Source: JAJDZL01 sp965220665
GTDB taxonomy: Bacteria; Pseudomonadota; Gammaproteobacteria; Arenicellales; JAJDZL01
NCBI GenBank assembly: GCA_965220665.1
Contig: CBDCQQ010000004.1
Span: 930,001-994,000 of the forward strand
Direction: 5' to 3'
Length of the DNA: 64,000 bases
This document shows positions 43,095 through 53,014 of this stretch, one piece after another; the stretch's first letter is position 1; each line of letters begins with the position of its first letter. The notes below the pieces were generated by a model that made no database searches, was not told where the DNA came from, and saw nothing but the letters and a program-made list of their open reading frames with translations. The position numbers and the translations under genes are program-made.

Positions 43095-44407
43095 ATAATG
43101 CCTACTCACCATCACCCATTTGCGTACCCGCACGCGCTTCTCTGGCGACCGGGTTGCAAGTTCATCAAACCAGATGCTGGTCGTCGGCCCAAGCATACTG
43201 CGGGCATATGGAAAGCTGGATGCATCGGGCAAGTGAACATGGATGTACGGTAGTTTCATTCGGCAAACTTCACTTTCGAAGCGGCCGCGATGATAATGGC
43301 TTTAGCGAAGAGATCTTGCCGATGCACTTGGCATTTGATGGCGTTGGGTGGCCAACTGGATTGCTTCGTGATCCCTTGCCTGTTTTCCAGTCTGTCCATG
43401 AGTTAGCGGAACTTACCGGTTGCGGAGAAAGCGAATATACCGAATACGATCGCAGAATTACAGAGGCTGCCTGTGATTGGCTTCGAAAAAATTCGAACCA
43501 ATCACGACAGAATCCCTGGGTATTGTTTGTCTCATTTGTAAGCCCACACTACCCACTGACAGCACCGGAACCATTCTACAAACTTTATGAGCATTCAGAC
43601 CAGCTTGGCCGGCCAATGCACTGTCCGACAGACGGATATGCGCAGCACCCAGTGTTGAAAGAAGTTCGCAGTTTTTGGAACTACGATGACTTTTTTACGG
43701 ATGATCTACGCATCGAAGCAAGAAAAAATTATTTTGGCCTGATCAGTTTTCTTGATGACAATATCAGGCAGGTACTCAATGCACTTGAAGCCCACAATAG
43801 TTCACGCGACACACTCATTCTCTACACTTCTGATCATGGTGAAATGCTGGGGCATTTGGGCTTTTGGGCGAAGTCTGTGATGTACGAGGATTCAGTTGGC
43901 GTTCCATTAATTGCGGCTGACGGTGGTTTTAAGCGGCAACGATGCGATGCACCGGTCTCACTGACCAACATCAAAAATACAGTGCTAGAGGCAATCGGAA
44001 TTGAGTGTACCGCTGACACATCGTGTCTTGACGAGTCCCTGCACAGTGTTGCATCTTCACCTGAAGTTCCACGCTTCACATTCTCCGAATATCACGATGG
44101 TGGCACACCTGTCGGATACTTCATGCTTCGTGAAAACGACTTCAAACTGGTTCACTACGCCGGTGGATATTCTCCGCAGCTATTCAATGTCAGGGAAGAC
44201 CCCTGGGAGATTAGTGATCTTGCCCACAATCCAGCGTATACACAACAGTTGAATCAGCTGCAAAAGCGACTGTATACGTTACTTGATCCCAATGCGGTTA
44301 TGGAAGACTACACTCGCGATCAAGTGGCCTTAATCGAACAATTGGGCGGGCGAGAAAGAATACTTGCTATTTCAGAATTCAATCACACACCACTGCCAAG
44401 CCCGTAA
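42968..44407 (+). CDS. Type I sulfatase, choline-sulfatase-like
   Basis: 479 residues. N-terminal metal site VLILCSDEHSPRYTGCYGH, then the formylglycine motif CVPARASLATG (Cys52 would be oxidised by a maturase), GKLHFR, VSFVSPHYPL, and the second metal site LYTSDHGEMLGHLGFWAKS. The last part (YFMLRENDFKLVHYAGGYSP, LFNVREDPWE) is typical of the BetC-like group. No signal peptide, so cytoplasmic. The start is a TTG, forced by upstream stops in frame. Substrate unknown. It lies downstream of the aap transporter, perhaps originally adjacent to it before the cassette arrived. Confidence 0.9.
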   Translation: MTSPNVLILCSDEHSPRYTGCYGHPAVVSPTLDKLSERGTTFDNAYSPSPICVPARASLATGLQVHQTRCWSSAQAYCGHMESWMHRASEHGCTVVSFGKLHFRSGRDDNGFSEEILPMHLAFDGVGWPTGLLRDPLPVFQSVHELAELTGCGESEYTEYDRRITEAACDWLRKNSNQSRQNPWVLFVSFVSPHYPLTAPEPFYKLYEHSDQLGRPMHCPTDGYAQHPVLKEVRSFWNYDDFFTDDLRIEARKNYFGLISFLDDNIRQVLNALEAHNSSRDTLILYTSDHGEMLGHLGFWAKSVMYEDSVGVPLIAADGGFKRQRCDAPVSLTNIKNTVLEAIGIECTADTSCLDESLHSVASSPEVPRFTFSEYHDGGTPVGYFMLRENDFKLVHYAGGYSPQLFNVREDPWEISDLAHNPAYTQQLNQLQKRLYTLLDPNAVMEDYTRDQVALIEQLGGRERILAISEFNHTPLPSP

Positions 44408-44422
44408 CTGCGAAAATCCTCG

Positions 44423-45643
44423 CTATATCGGATTGACATCCAGATAAACGTTTTCTAAGGTAACCCGTTCCTGATCATCTTCAACCGAAAGCCATCCGCG
44501 ACTATCTTTCCGAGTGAAGAACCGAAATTCAAAACCTTCATCATTGTCATCGTGGTGCAAGGCATAACCGATTGCCTGACCATCTTTTGAATCAATCGCT
44601 TCGTACATCAAGCGAACCAGTTCGCCGGGACGGAACACCTCCTTGGAAGAAACAACTTTGACATCTGGTGATGCCTCCCAATTCGGAGTGATTTCAAAGC
44701 CATTTTTCTTGCTGCTATAAGGTGTAACTTCTTGCGATCCGATCTCAGTACGATCACCACTTTCGAGATAGCTCAAACGAACATTCTCAATTTTAAGACC
44801 CCTTCTTGTGTCCTCAAATGAAGCTTCACTGAGATCAATGATGACTACACCGCGATTGCCTAGAACTTCAACCGAATTTCCGTGCACCACGGCAGCTGTA
44901 TCCAGACCCACACCGATTCCATACTGCATACCGAATTGATGCATGGCAACTAATGATGTTGCAAACCGGCCTCGACCGAAATAATGCTGATCAATGAACC
45001 ACTCATGCTCCAATAACCCTAAACCATTGGCAAAATCTTCATCTTCCAATTCCCCTTCTTCCAACGCATGGAAAGGATCGGCTTGAGTTGATACCACAAC
45101 TCGTCCAGGAATGCCGCCAACGATTAGAGACCCACCATCGTAAGCTTCCTGAATTGAATTTGACAGTGCTGTTGGCTTGCCTCTGCGGTCAAATAAAACT
45201 TTTGACAATCGCTCAGGCTTTCCACCGACAAAAAACACCGAACTTGCGCCTTGAACCCGCTCGGCTGTCGCCTCATCCTTTTTCAGATAACGCTGGTCGG
45301 TTGAAAATTCTTGAAACTCTTCTGCCAGCGGAACCAGATCAGCAACTTTTCCATATCGCTGAAAGGCACGCAGGGTAAACCCTCCATACAATTTAGGTCG
45401 ATCATGAGCGGCTGCAATGACCAGATGCTCACCCTCTCGACGCTCGGACAAGCGAACCAGATTTCGCCAGACAATCTGATTTTTTAGCGGCAGTACATCA
45501 CCGACAATCATGATAAGACCATCTGCTGCAACTGAAGGCAGCGGCAGTGTAGTAAGCCAAACAAAGAGTGCCAGAATAGGCACCATTTTTATCTTGAAGT
45601 TCATCAATCTCCGAAGGTAGTGGGAAATCTTTTTGTTTGTCAA
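44423..45643 (-). CDS. Peptidase S51 / cyanophycinase-like secreted protein lacking the nucleophile
   Basis: 406 residues with a signal peptide or anchor (MVPILALFVWLTTLPLPSVAA region). The S51 layout is followed: VIAAAHDRP, VFFVGGKPERL, AYDGGSLIVGGIPGRVVVS, GLGLLEHEWFIDQHYFGRGR and GIGVGLDTAAVVHGNSVEVLG. Active cyanophycinases have the nucleophile in GGTSAGA; here the equivalent reads GGIPGRV with no serine, while the DQHxxxRGR histidine is kept. It is therefore probably non-proteolytic or uses a different mechanism. A C-terminal 110-residue extension (ITPNWEASPDVKVVSS...) is not part of S51. It is 12 bases downstream of the NorD-like gene. Confidence 0.75.
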   Translation of the reverse strand: MTNKKISHYLRRLMNFKIKMVPILALFVWLTTLPLPSVAADGLIMIVGDVLPLKNQIVWRNLVRLSERREGEHLVIAAAHDRPKLYGGFTLRAFQRYGKVADLVPLAEEFQEFSTDQRYLKKDEATAERVQGASSVFFVGGKPERLSKVLFDRRGKPTALSNSIQEAYDGGSLIVGGIPGRVVVSTQADPFHALEEGELEDEDFANGLGLLEHEWFIDQHYFGRGRFATSLVAMHQFGMQYGIGVGLDTAAVVHGNSVEVLGNRGVVIIDLSEASFEDTRRGLKIENVRLSYLESGDRTEIGSQEVTPYSSKKNGFEITPNWEASPDVKVVSSKEVFRPGELVRLMYEAIDSKDGQAIGYALHHDDNDEGFEFRFFTRKDSRGWLSVEDDQERVTLENVYLDVNPI

Positions 45644-45655
45644 ATTTTCAATTTG

Positions 45656-47428
45656 TTACACACGCAAATTTGTCAGTTGGGCGTATAAATGCGGGAGTAC
45701 TTCCGGCATTGCGTTCAAGTGTGAGTAAATCGTATAGTTCCCTGTTCCAAAAAGATGATTAAGGTAGCGTGGGCCTTCCTGGTCAATCGTCATTCCAAAA
45801 CAGACGATACCGTTTGCACGTTGCTCCATCAGTGCCCGGCGAGCGTCTTCCAGCGCATATTTTCCTTCATAACGATCAGTCGGGTCATGCGGTTTTCCAT
45901 CTGTCAGTATCAACAGCAGTTTTTGTCGGGTTTTTCTCTTCGCCAGCTTTGCACCGACATGACGGATTGGCGCACCGATTCGAGTGTAGTACTGAGGTTT
46001 AACTTCGAGAATGTTTTTCTGAATAGATGCATCATAAGGCTGATCGAAAGTCTTTATGCGGTCGCAACGCACCCGCAGCCGACTGTCACTCGAAAAACTG
46101 TAGAGCGCAAATTCATCACCAACACAGTGCAGCACCTCGGCTAACACTGCCAATGACTGCTTAGCGATTTCAATCACTCGCACATTTCCGACTCTCGCCT
46201 GAGTCGATCGTGATGCGTCCATGAGTACTGCTACTGAAATATCGCGCTGCTGACGAATTCTTTCGCGATAGTATCTCGAATTCTGCACACCGCAGCCCTT
46301 TCTGTCACCAACATAACTGACAACCGCATCAATATCAATTTCTTCTCCCGATTCTAAAAATCGTTTCCAACCAAGTTCCTGCTGGACCAGCATGTACTTT
46401 TTTCGGACTCTTTCAACCAGTGCGGTAAAGCGATAATCCAAATCCGCACTATAGCCTCCTTTTGGCGGCTGCTCCATCAGTCGACACCAGTTTCGCCGGT
46501 AAACCTGATCAAAACAATTCCACTCCGGATAGACAAAGTGATCCGGAATTGCCGCCAATCCCTCTATCTGTTCGATAATTTGATCGGCATCAAATCGACC
46601 TGTTTGGACCGACTCCAAATCCCCCAGCTCGGGTTGCGGATTCCGTTGCCGTTTGAGCCATCGTATTCGGAATTTAGGTGCTCTGTTGCTACGATATGAC
46701 CAGAGCGGTACGGGCAGGAATGGCACAGTTCGTCCGTGCCATGGTGTCTTGTCATTGCTACTCTCCCCTTCTCTGGCCCGTTCAACCAACTGGACTAGCG
46801 ATTCTTCCTGACAAGGGTGCTCGCTGCCGAGTTCATAGCGAATTGCAGACTCTAGCACAAGAGCAGGATTGCGAGTCCCTGGTTTGGGGTCTGGGTAGGC
46901 CATTCTGCGCTGTTTCAACTCTTCAGTGCATAAGCGTTGATGCCGATTCTTGAGATTGGGAAACTCGTCAAGCAGTCGTTTTGTTGTCCGAATGCCTCGC
47001 AGCAGGTGCTGAATACCGGGGGGCAGTGTTGAAGACTTTGGATAAGGCTCATCGACCGCGAGCACTGCTGCCAGCCAGTAGTAAAGGTCTCGATTCAGAT
47101 TACTGGATGAATATCGATTGATGCGTCGGGGAAGGTGAAGAGTTCCTCCGTCAACCCATGCCTGCAGGTCAACTCCGCCATGTGAAGAGATGGTGGTCGC
47201 ACTCTGTTCTTGTGGTGATTCAGCGACTTTACTTTTCAGGTCTCCGCCCAGGGCGTGAAAATACAAGCCCAGTCCAGTCGCAAGGTTTTTACTGACCACT
47301 GCGTGCTGCGGATGACGCAGTCGACCAGCTAAACCGAACAGCAGAGTGTACCAAATGACGGTCAGGCCATCAACAATATATATGTCACGCAACGAAGTAG
47401 GCATCAATGATTTCCAACAAGCTCTCAC
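45656..47428 (-). CDS. NorD/CbbO-like VWA-domain protein
   Basis: 590 residues. The C-terminal von Willebrand A domain has a MIDAS site: DASRSTQARVG, and LLILTDGKPHDPTDRYEGKY. Upstream are helical regions typical of NorD, which works with a MoxR ATPase to insert metals or remodel an oxidase. The first ATG overlaps norQ by 44 bases; an internal ATG (MPTSLRDIYIV, about 47404) reduces this to about 20. No norB/norC or RuBisCO genes lie nearby, so its client is unknown. Confidence 0.88.
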   Translation of the reverse strand: MRACWKSLMPTSLRDIYIVDGLTVIWYTLLFGLAGRLRHPQHAVVSKNLATGLGLYFHALGGDLKSKVAESPQEQSATTISSHGGVDLQAWVDGGTLHLPRRINRYSSSNLNRDLYYWLAAVLAVDEPYPKSSTLPPGIQHLLRGIRTTKRLLDEFPNLKNRHQRLCTEELKQRRMAYPDPKPGTRNPALVLESAIRYELGSEHPCQEESLVQLVERAREGESSNDKTPWHGRTVPFLPVPLWSYRSNRAPKFRIRWLKRQRNPQPELGDLESVQTGRFDADQIIEQIEGLAAIPDHFVYPEWNCFDQVYRRNWCRLMEQPPKGGYSADLDYRFTALVERVRKKYMLVQQELGWKRFLESGEEIDIDAVVSYVGDRKGCGVQNSRYYRERIRQQRDISVAVLMDASRSTQARVGNVRVIEIAKQSLAVLAEVLHCVGDEFALYSFSSDSRLRVRCDRIKTFDQPYDASIQKNILEVKPQYYTRIGAPIRHVGAKLAKRKTRQKLLLILTDGKPHDPTDRYEGKYALEDARRALMEQRANGIVCFGMTIDQEGPRYLNHLFGTGNYTIYSHLNAMPEVLPHLYAQLTNLRV

Positions 47429-48188
47429 GAATGATCAAATCGTCGGTCAGAGAATCTACGAGTGCGACCTCACAAGCCCTGCGAGCAGGCAAGCCATCAT
47501 GAATCAGATGCGCTGCGTGAACCAGTAGCCGCGTAGAAGCGGTTTCTTCAATATCGTGACCTTCAACCTCCCGAAGTTTTTGACCCAACGCAACAAGACT
47601 TTTCGCTGTTTTGGTATCAACATCGGTTTCAGCTACAACGATTTCGACTTCTTTTTTTGGGTCTGGGAAATCGAACGTCATTGAAATAAAGCGCTGGCGA
47701 GTACTTTGTTTTAAATTCTTGAAGATATTTTGATATCCCGGATTGAACGAGACAACCAGCATGAATTCTGGTGGTGCGGCGACTACCTCTCCGGTACGGT
47801 CGAGATAGAGCGTACGACGGTCATCGCACAGCGGGTGCAAGACGACGGTTGTATCCTTGCGTGCTTCAACAATTTCATCCAGGTAGCAGATACCCCCCTG
47901 ACGTACAGCTTTAGTTAGTGGTCCATCCTGCCATATTGTTTCGTCATCTTTGATCAGATATCGACCCAAAAGGTCCGCTGCAGACAACTCATCGTGACAT
48001 GCAACTGTAAATAGCGGACGTTCAAGCTTTGCAGCCATGTGTCTAACGAAGCGCGTCTTGCCGCAGCCTGTGGGACCTTTCAACAAGACCGCTAAACGCC
48101 GCCGATAGGCAGAGCGGAAGATGTCGGTCTCCTCATTCTGTGGGAGATAGAAGGGCAAATGCTTATCGTTCATGAAAGACGACATCAA
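47385..48188 (-). CDS. NorQ/CbbQ-like MoxR AAA+ ATPase
   Basis: 267 residues. Walker A KGPTGCGKTRF, Walker B GGICYLDEIVEAR, sensor LVVSFNPGYQ and arginine finger STRQRFISMTF are all present, as in NorQ and CbbQ. It pairs with the VWA protein downstream (overlapping genes). Such pairs activate a metalloenzyme by ATP-driven remodelling. First gene of the minus-strand trio with norD-like and S51-like genes; the divergent promoter region to the cupredoxin gene is only 62 bp. Confidence 0.9.
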   Translation of the reverse strand: MMSSFMNDKHLPFYLPQNEETDIFRSAYRRRLAVLLKGPTGCGKTRFVRHMAAKLERPLFTVACHDELSAADLLGRYLIKDDETIWQDGPLTKAVRQGGICYLDEIVEARKDTTVVLHPLCDDRRTLYLDRTGEVVAAPPEFMLVVSFNPGYQNIFKNLKQSTRQRFISMTFDFPDPKKEVEIVVAETDVDTKTAKSLVALGQKLREVEGHDIEETASTRLLVHAAHLIHDGLPARRACEVALVDSLTDDLIIRESLLEIIDAYFVA

Positions 48189-48250
48189 CTCAGCGCTGCG
48201 GCCGAAACCAGAGTCGATTCTGTATACTTCAAACTATGCTCCTTTTTTGA

Positions 48251-49027
48251 TTGCTCCGGGCCAACTCACAGATTATGTTCCGATTAATTTACCGTCTTAT
48301 TGTTCAGAGAATCCAAGAATATAAGACAAAACGCACCGCGATAAAAAGACAAAAGATCAAGCGGCACTCGCGCGAATCAGGCGTTAATCGCAGATACTGG
48401 GTGTTTGTCGGTGTATTTTGCATTATCTGTGGAACTGCTATTGCATTCTCCTTACACAGACACTTCAATTTGGCAAGGCTGTATGTCGATCACAAGACTG
48501 CGCAATTGAAATTGAACGTTGACTCAGTCGACACACCACCTTTGGTGATTTATCTGGAGCAATGGCCACCACCTTTGACGCCTGTTCCAGAAAATGACAG
48601 TGTGAGTCGTATAGTGATTCAAGATAGTAAATTTGTTCCCAGCTTTCAATTGGTCACAGCCGGCAGCACCGTTGAAATCATTAATGAAGACTCAATCCTT
48701 CACAATACACACATCGACGACGGAAAAAATACGGTGTTTAACGTTGCAACACCACTCAAAAGTGTGACTGTTCGAAAGACACTCACTTCAACAGGCGTCT
48801 TGAATGTACGCTGCGACTTGCATCCGGGGATGTACAGCTGGATATTCGTGCCGCCAGCGCCTCAATATGCGGTTCTTCAGGAACCTGATCTGATTCACTG
48901 GACCAATATTCCCGCTGGAACTTATCGGTTGGTTTCGTGGCAGCCAGAACAAATCCCTCAACAGCGGACCATAACCCTGTCTTCAGGCAAGCAATACACC
49001 CTACAGCACCGCCTACAGAATCAGTAA
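48251..49027 (+). CDS. Membrane-anchored cupredoxin
   Basis: 258 residues. One membrane span around residues 48-66 (YWVFVGVFCIICGTAIAF), preceded by a basic cytoplasmic stretch, so the copper domain faces the periplasm. The domain (about 115-200) has KFVPSFQLVTAGSTVEIINED, the first ligand in ILHNTH and the loop VRCDLHPGMYSW with Cys, His and Met, a type 1 copper site. A beta-sandwich tail (TNIPAGTYRLVSW) follows. It probably moves electrons or copper. It is divergent from the NorQ/NorD-like genes and could be, or serve, their client. Confidence 0.82.
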   Translation: MLRANSQIMFRLIYRLIVQRIQEYKTKRTAIKRQKIKRHSRESGVNRRYWVFVGVFCIICGTAIAFSLHRHFNLARLYVDHKTAQLKLNVDSVDTPPLVIYLEQWPPPLTPVPENDSVSRIVIQDSKFVPSFQLVTAGSTVEIINEDSILHNTHIDDGKNTVFNVATPLKSVTVRKTLTSTGVLNVRCDLHPGMYSWIFVPPAPQYAVLQEPDLIHWTNIPAGTYRLVSWQPEQIPQQRTITLSSGKQYTLQHRLQNQ

Positions 49028-49217
49028 TCTTGTCAATAGAATCCTGATCCACCTTGCGTCGGAACCGTGAATTGATCTCACTGTCAAAGTGTTGGATTGG
49101 AAGGTCATTATGAAATGAATTTACCCATACAATCAATTATCATTTGACGAATTCCTGATGTGAATTCATCGGGGTTAGATACTGAATTTCAATCGACAAT
49201 CTTCTAGGAGGTACTAC

Positions 49218-50855
49218 ATGAGTCGTGATGAACATCGACACATACCTACTCTAAAGCGAGAACTAGCGGAAGGAAAAATTACCCGACGTGATTTTCTGCG
49301 CTATTCGAGCTTGCTTGGGTTGTCGGCAGCTGCTGCATACAAGTTTGCTGGCGACATCACAGGCGTTAAATTTATTCCCACCGCGCGGGCGGATATGCCG
49401 AAAGGCGGTACCCTTCGAGTTTCCATGCGGTGTCCAACTATTGCTGACCCCCACATTTTTCAATGGGTGTACGATTCAAACATCACTCGCCAGGTGGTTG
49501 AATATCTGACTCTTACCGGACACGACAATGTGACTCGTCCTGGACTGTTGGAAGGTTGGGAAGCCAGTGATGATTTGATGACTTGGACTCTCAGAATTCG
49601 TCCAGAGTTGAAATGGCACAATGGTCGAGACTTTGTTGCCGAAGATGTTGCCTGGAACCTGAACCGAGTTCTTGACCCGAATACCGGTTCATCTGTACTG
49701 GGTCTTATGAAGGGCTACATGATGAATGATGCTGGCGATGGACTTTGGGACGCAAACGCCATTGAAGTCGTCGACGGAAAGACAGTTCAACTGAACATCA
49801 AGGTTCCACAAATTGCTGTACCTGAACATCTGTTCCACTATCCACTGCCAATGATCGATCCGGAAGAAAACGGTGTATTTGGCGTGGGTTCCAACGGAAA
49901 TGGTGCGTTTGAACTGGTTGAATATGTTCAGAATGGAAAGGCAGTACTTACCGCACGTGATGACTATTACGGCGATGGCCCCTACCTGGATCGAATTGAA
50001 TTTGTTGATTTGGGAGACGATCCTTCCGCAACACTTTCAGCTCTGTCTTCGGGTCAGGTTCACGGATCCTATGAAGGTACCATTGCACAGATTGACATCT
50101 ACCGCGGTATGCCCGGCGTGAGCGTACACGAAGCAACAACGGCAAAAACGGGTGTTGCACGTGGACAGGTTGATCAGGCTCCTTTTGATGATCCAAGAGT
50201 ACGTCGTGCGATGCGAGTGGCTATTGATCCACCTCGCTGCCTCGAGTTGGCCCATGCAAATTCAGGCGCACCAGGCGAACATCATCACGTTTGCCCGGTC
50301 CATCCTGATTATGCTGTCCTACCTGCGATTCAAAGGGATCCTGAAGCTGCAAAGGCTTTGCTTGCTGAAGCTGGCCATGCGGATGGAATCGACGTTGAAA
50401 TCGCATGTAAAGGCGACCCGCCTTGGGAACTTGCAGCCGTGCAAACCATGGTTGAGCAGTGGAAAGAAGCAGATATCCGAGTTAATATCAATCTGCTTCC
50501 ATCAGCTGACTTCTGGGATGTTTGGGACAAGGTACCATTTGGCTTTACTTCATGGACCCATCGTCCGCTTGGTTTCATGGTTCTTGGTTTGGCTTATCGA
50601 ACTGGTGTACCTTGGAATGAGTCTCGCTACGCCAATCCAGAGTTCGACGCACTCTTGACACAGGCTGAAGGAACACTGGATCTTGAGGCACGTAGAGAGC
50701 TGATCAGGCAACTTGAAGTCATCATGCAAGAGGATGGGCCCATCACGCAACCGCTGTGGCGATCTGTCTACTCTGCATGGAGTGATAAGGTGCTCAATTT
50801 TGCGCATCACCCAACCAGTTACATTTTCGGTAACACGCTGGGACTCAACGCTTAG
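49218..50855 (+). CDS. Tat-exported family 5 solute-binding protein
   Basis: 545 residues of the DppA/OppA/NikA type. The N-terminus has a twin-arginine signal TRRDFLRYSSLLGL, then a hydrophobic core and ATARA-like cleavage (PTARADM). The mature part starts KGGTLRVSMRCPTIADPHIF, with the family segment EGWEASDDLMTWTLRIRPELKW. An ideal ribosome binding site (aggagg) lies six bases before the ATG. The gene faces the dppDF-like ATPase gene of the minus-strand cluster, which lacks its own adjacent binding protein. Ligand unknown: peptide, nickel chelate or sugar are all possible in this family. Confidence 0.92.
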   Translation: MSRDEHRHIPTLKRELAEGKITRRDFLRYSSLLGLSAAAAYKFAGDITGVKFIPTARADMPKGGTLRVSMRCPTIADPHIFQWVYDSNITRQVVEYLTLTGHDNVTRPGLLEGWEASDDLMTWTLRIRPELKWHNGRDFVAEDVAWNLNRVLDPNTGSSVLGLMKGYMMNDAGDGLWDANAIEVVDGKTVQLNIKVPQIAVPEHLFHYPLPMIDPEENGVFGVGSNGNGAFELVEYVQNGKAVLTARDDYYGDGPYLDRIEFVDLGDDPSATLSALSSGQVHGSYEGTIAQIDIYRGMPGVSVHEATTAKTGVARGQVDQAPFDDPRVRRAMRVAIDPPRCLELAHANSGAPGEHHHVCPVHPDYAVLPAIQRDPEAAKALLAEAGHADGIDVEIACKGDPPWELAAVQTMVEQWKEADIRVNINLLPSADFWDVWDKVPFGFTSWTHRPLGFMVLGLAYRTGVPWNESRYANPEFDALLTQAEGTLDLEARRELIRQLEVIMQEDGPITQPLWRSVYSAWSDKVLNFAHHPTSYIFGNTLGLNA

Positions 50856-50870
50856 CTAACCATTCCTGAA

Positions 50871-50901
50871 AAAAGGCCTTCCAGATGGAAGGCCTTTTTT
50901 T
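50871..50901. terminator. Bidirectional rho-independent terminator
   Basis: Twelve-base perfect stem (aaaaggccttcc / ggaaggcctttt) with a four-base loop, continuing into a T7 run on the plus strand and T6 on the minus strand. It lies between the convergent binding-protein and ATPase genes and can serve both. Confidence 0.92.
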
Positions 50902-50918
50902 GAAAATGTAGCTGACTG

Positions 50919-53012
50919 TTATGCGACAGCGGCGGCTGGCGCTTCAATCACGGGTTCAACCTGTCTCAATTCATCAAGCGGTATGTGGCAGGCAATATGA
51001 TGATTCTCAGAATCTGACTGAACCGGTGGTCGTTCCTCTTCACAAATCTTTCCAATCTTTCGCGGACAACGAGTCTCGAATGGACAGCCTATCGGTGGAT
51101 TGAGCACACTGGGCAAATTGCCTTCCAGCACAATTTCCCGCTTAGAAACTTCCGGGTCTGCAATGGGTACAGCGGACAATAGAGCTTCAGTGTAGGGATG
51201 GTATGGTGGTTGAAATACTTCTCTGGTTAATCCCTGCTCCATGACCTGTCCAAGATACATCACCAAAATGCGATCGGATAAATAGCGAACAATGCTTAAA
51301 TCATGACTGATAAACAGAAGGGTCATCTTCCGTTCACGCTGCAAATCCATCAGCAGTTCAGTAATCGCCGCAGCAACCGAAACATCCAACGCGGAAACCG
51401 GCTCATCCGCAATGATCATTGACGGCCGGCCGGCAAAGGCACGCGCAATACCAATTCTCTGTTTCTGTCCGCCCGACAACTGGCGCGGACGACGGTAGTA
51501 GAAATCCCGTGGCAGTTTAACAATGTCGAGTAGCGACATCACCATATCTCGAACCTTCTGCCGATTACTCTCAACACCAAACTTCGTAATGGCGCGACCG
51601 ATCTGTTGCCCAACTGTATGGCTTGGATTCAGCGTATCGCTAGGATTTTGGAAAACCATCTGCATTGAAGCCAGCTGGGAATTTGAGCGCGAGTGTACGG
51701 AAACATCATGAATCGGTTCACCATTCAGAAAAATTTCACCGCCAGTCGCGGTTTCAAGACCCAGCAGCACTTTCGCCAAAGTCGATTTACCACAACCCGA
51801 CTCCCCGACAATTGCCAGTGTCTCAGATTCATGTGCCTCAAAATCAATTTTTTCATTTGCCTTGACTAGTTTGACGCTGGTCCCGCTCATCACCGCCTTG
51901 AGTGATCGATCATGCATGGAGTAATATTTTTGCATGTCGATTACCTTGAGCACCTCGTGACCAATTCCAGCCGCTTCTTTGGACTGATCACCATCGGCTC
52001 GGATTTGCTCAATTTCAGTCCAACGCAGGCAGCGCACGCGATGTTTCCCATCGACGTCGTCGCCAACATCTTCCATCTGAATATTGTCCTGATCACAAAC
52101 GCCAGTAGCAAAATGATCACATCGTGGAGCAAAATTGCAGCCCTTTGGTCGCTCATGAGGTAACGGCAGTTGTCCGCGTATCGGCGTCAGTGGTGCCGCA
52201 GTCTTATCCGCTGTCGGCAATGCAATACAGCCGAATAGTCCATGGGTGTATGGATGTCGAGGCGACTTAAATAGTGGCTTAATGCGTCCTTCTTCGACAA
52301 CCTCGCCAGAGTACATGACAAAGACCCGATCGCAAGTTTCAAGAATTAAACCCAGATTGTGGGAGATGTAAATTTGTGAGGTACCAAATTTCTCACTGAT
52401 ATTAGCAATTAACTTAACGATTCCGGCCTCAACTGTTACGTCCAGCGCAGTCGTGGGTTCATCAAGCAACAGCAGGTCCGGATTCGACAACAACCCCATT
52501 GCAATCACAACCCGCTGCTGTTGGCCACCAGAAAGCTGATGCGGATATGAGGCTAATACTCGGTCAGGGTCTGGAATATTAACATCAGTCAGAATTTGTC
52601 GAGCTCTTTCATGCGCCTCCTTATCATCTATTTGTTCATGCGCCAGCGGAACTTCCATCAACTGCTGATCGATGCGCATGCTTGGATTCAGCGCAGAAAA
52701 CGGTTCCTGGTAGATCATGGAGATCTCTTTGCCGCGAATCTGCCTCAATTCTTCCTCACTCAGTTTTGTCAGATCGCGACCCTTGAACTCAATCGTTCCG
52801 CTCTTGACTGCACCGTTATGGCCCATGTATTGCATAATCGCCATCGCAACGGTTGACTTACCACAGCCTGATTCTCCAACCAACCCAATCGTTTCGCCAC
52901 GTTTCACTTCTAGTGAAAAATCAACAACAGCCGGAATCTCTCCAGCGCGTGTGTAATATGAAATATCCAGGTTTTGGATATTCAATACGACTTCGTTCGA
53001 TTGCTCAGCCAT
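50919..53012 (-). CDS. Fused double ATPase of oligopeptide-type ABC transporter, system 1
   Basis: 697 residues equal to DppD plus DppF joined in one chain. Each half has Walker A GESGCGKST, signature LSGGQQQRV or LSGGQKQRIGIAR, and Walker B LLLLDEPTTALD or IIADEPVSALD. Each half also ends with the oligopeptide-transporter cysteine segment (GCNFAPRCDHFATGVC and GCPFETRCPRKIGKIC). Two bases after the upstream permease gene. Fused forms of this kind allow one protein to power the transporter. Confidence 0.93.
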   Translation of the reverse strand: MAEQSNEVVLNIQNLDISYYTRAGEIPAVVDFSLEVKRGETIGLVGESGCGKSTVAMAIMQYMGHNGAVKSGTIEFKGRDLTKLSEEELRQIRGKEISMIYQEPFSALNPSMRIDQQLMEVPLAHEQIDDKEAHERARQILTDVNIPDPDRVLASYPHQLSGGQQQRVVIAMGLLSNPDLLLLDEPTTALDVTVEAGIVKLIANISEKFGTSQIYISHNLGLILETCDRVFVMYSGEVVEEGRIKPLFKSPRHPYTHGLFGCIALPTADKTAAPLTPIRGQLPLPHERPKGCNFAPRCDHFATGVCDQDNIQMEDVGDDVDGKHRVRCLRWTEIEQIRADGDQSKEAAGIGHEVLKVIDMQKYYSMHDRSLKAVMSGTSVKLVKANEKIDFEAHESETLAIVGESGCGKSTLAKVLLGLETATGGEIFLNGEPIHDVSVHSRSNSQLASMQMVFQNPSDTLNPSHTVGQQIGRAITKFGVESNRQKVRDMVMSLLDIVKLPRDFYYRRPRQLSGGQKQRIGIARAFAGRPSMIIADEPVSALDVSVAAAITELLMDLQRERKMTLLFISHDLSIVRYLSDRILVMYLGQVMEQGLTREVFQPPYHPYTEALLSAVPIADPEVSKREIVLEGNLPSVLNPPIGCPFETRCPRKIGKICEEERPPVQSDSENHHIACHIPLDELRQVEPVIEAPAAAVA

Positions 53013-53014
53013 CG

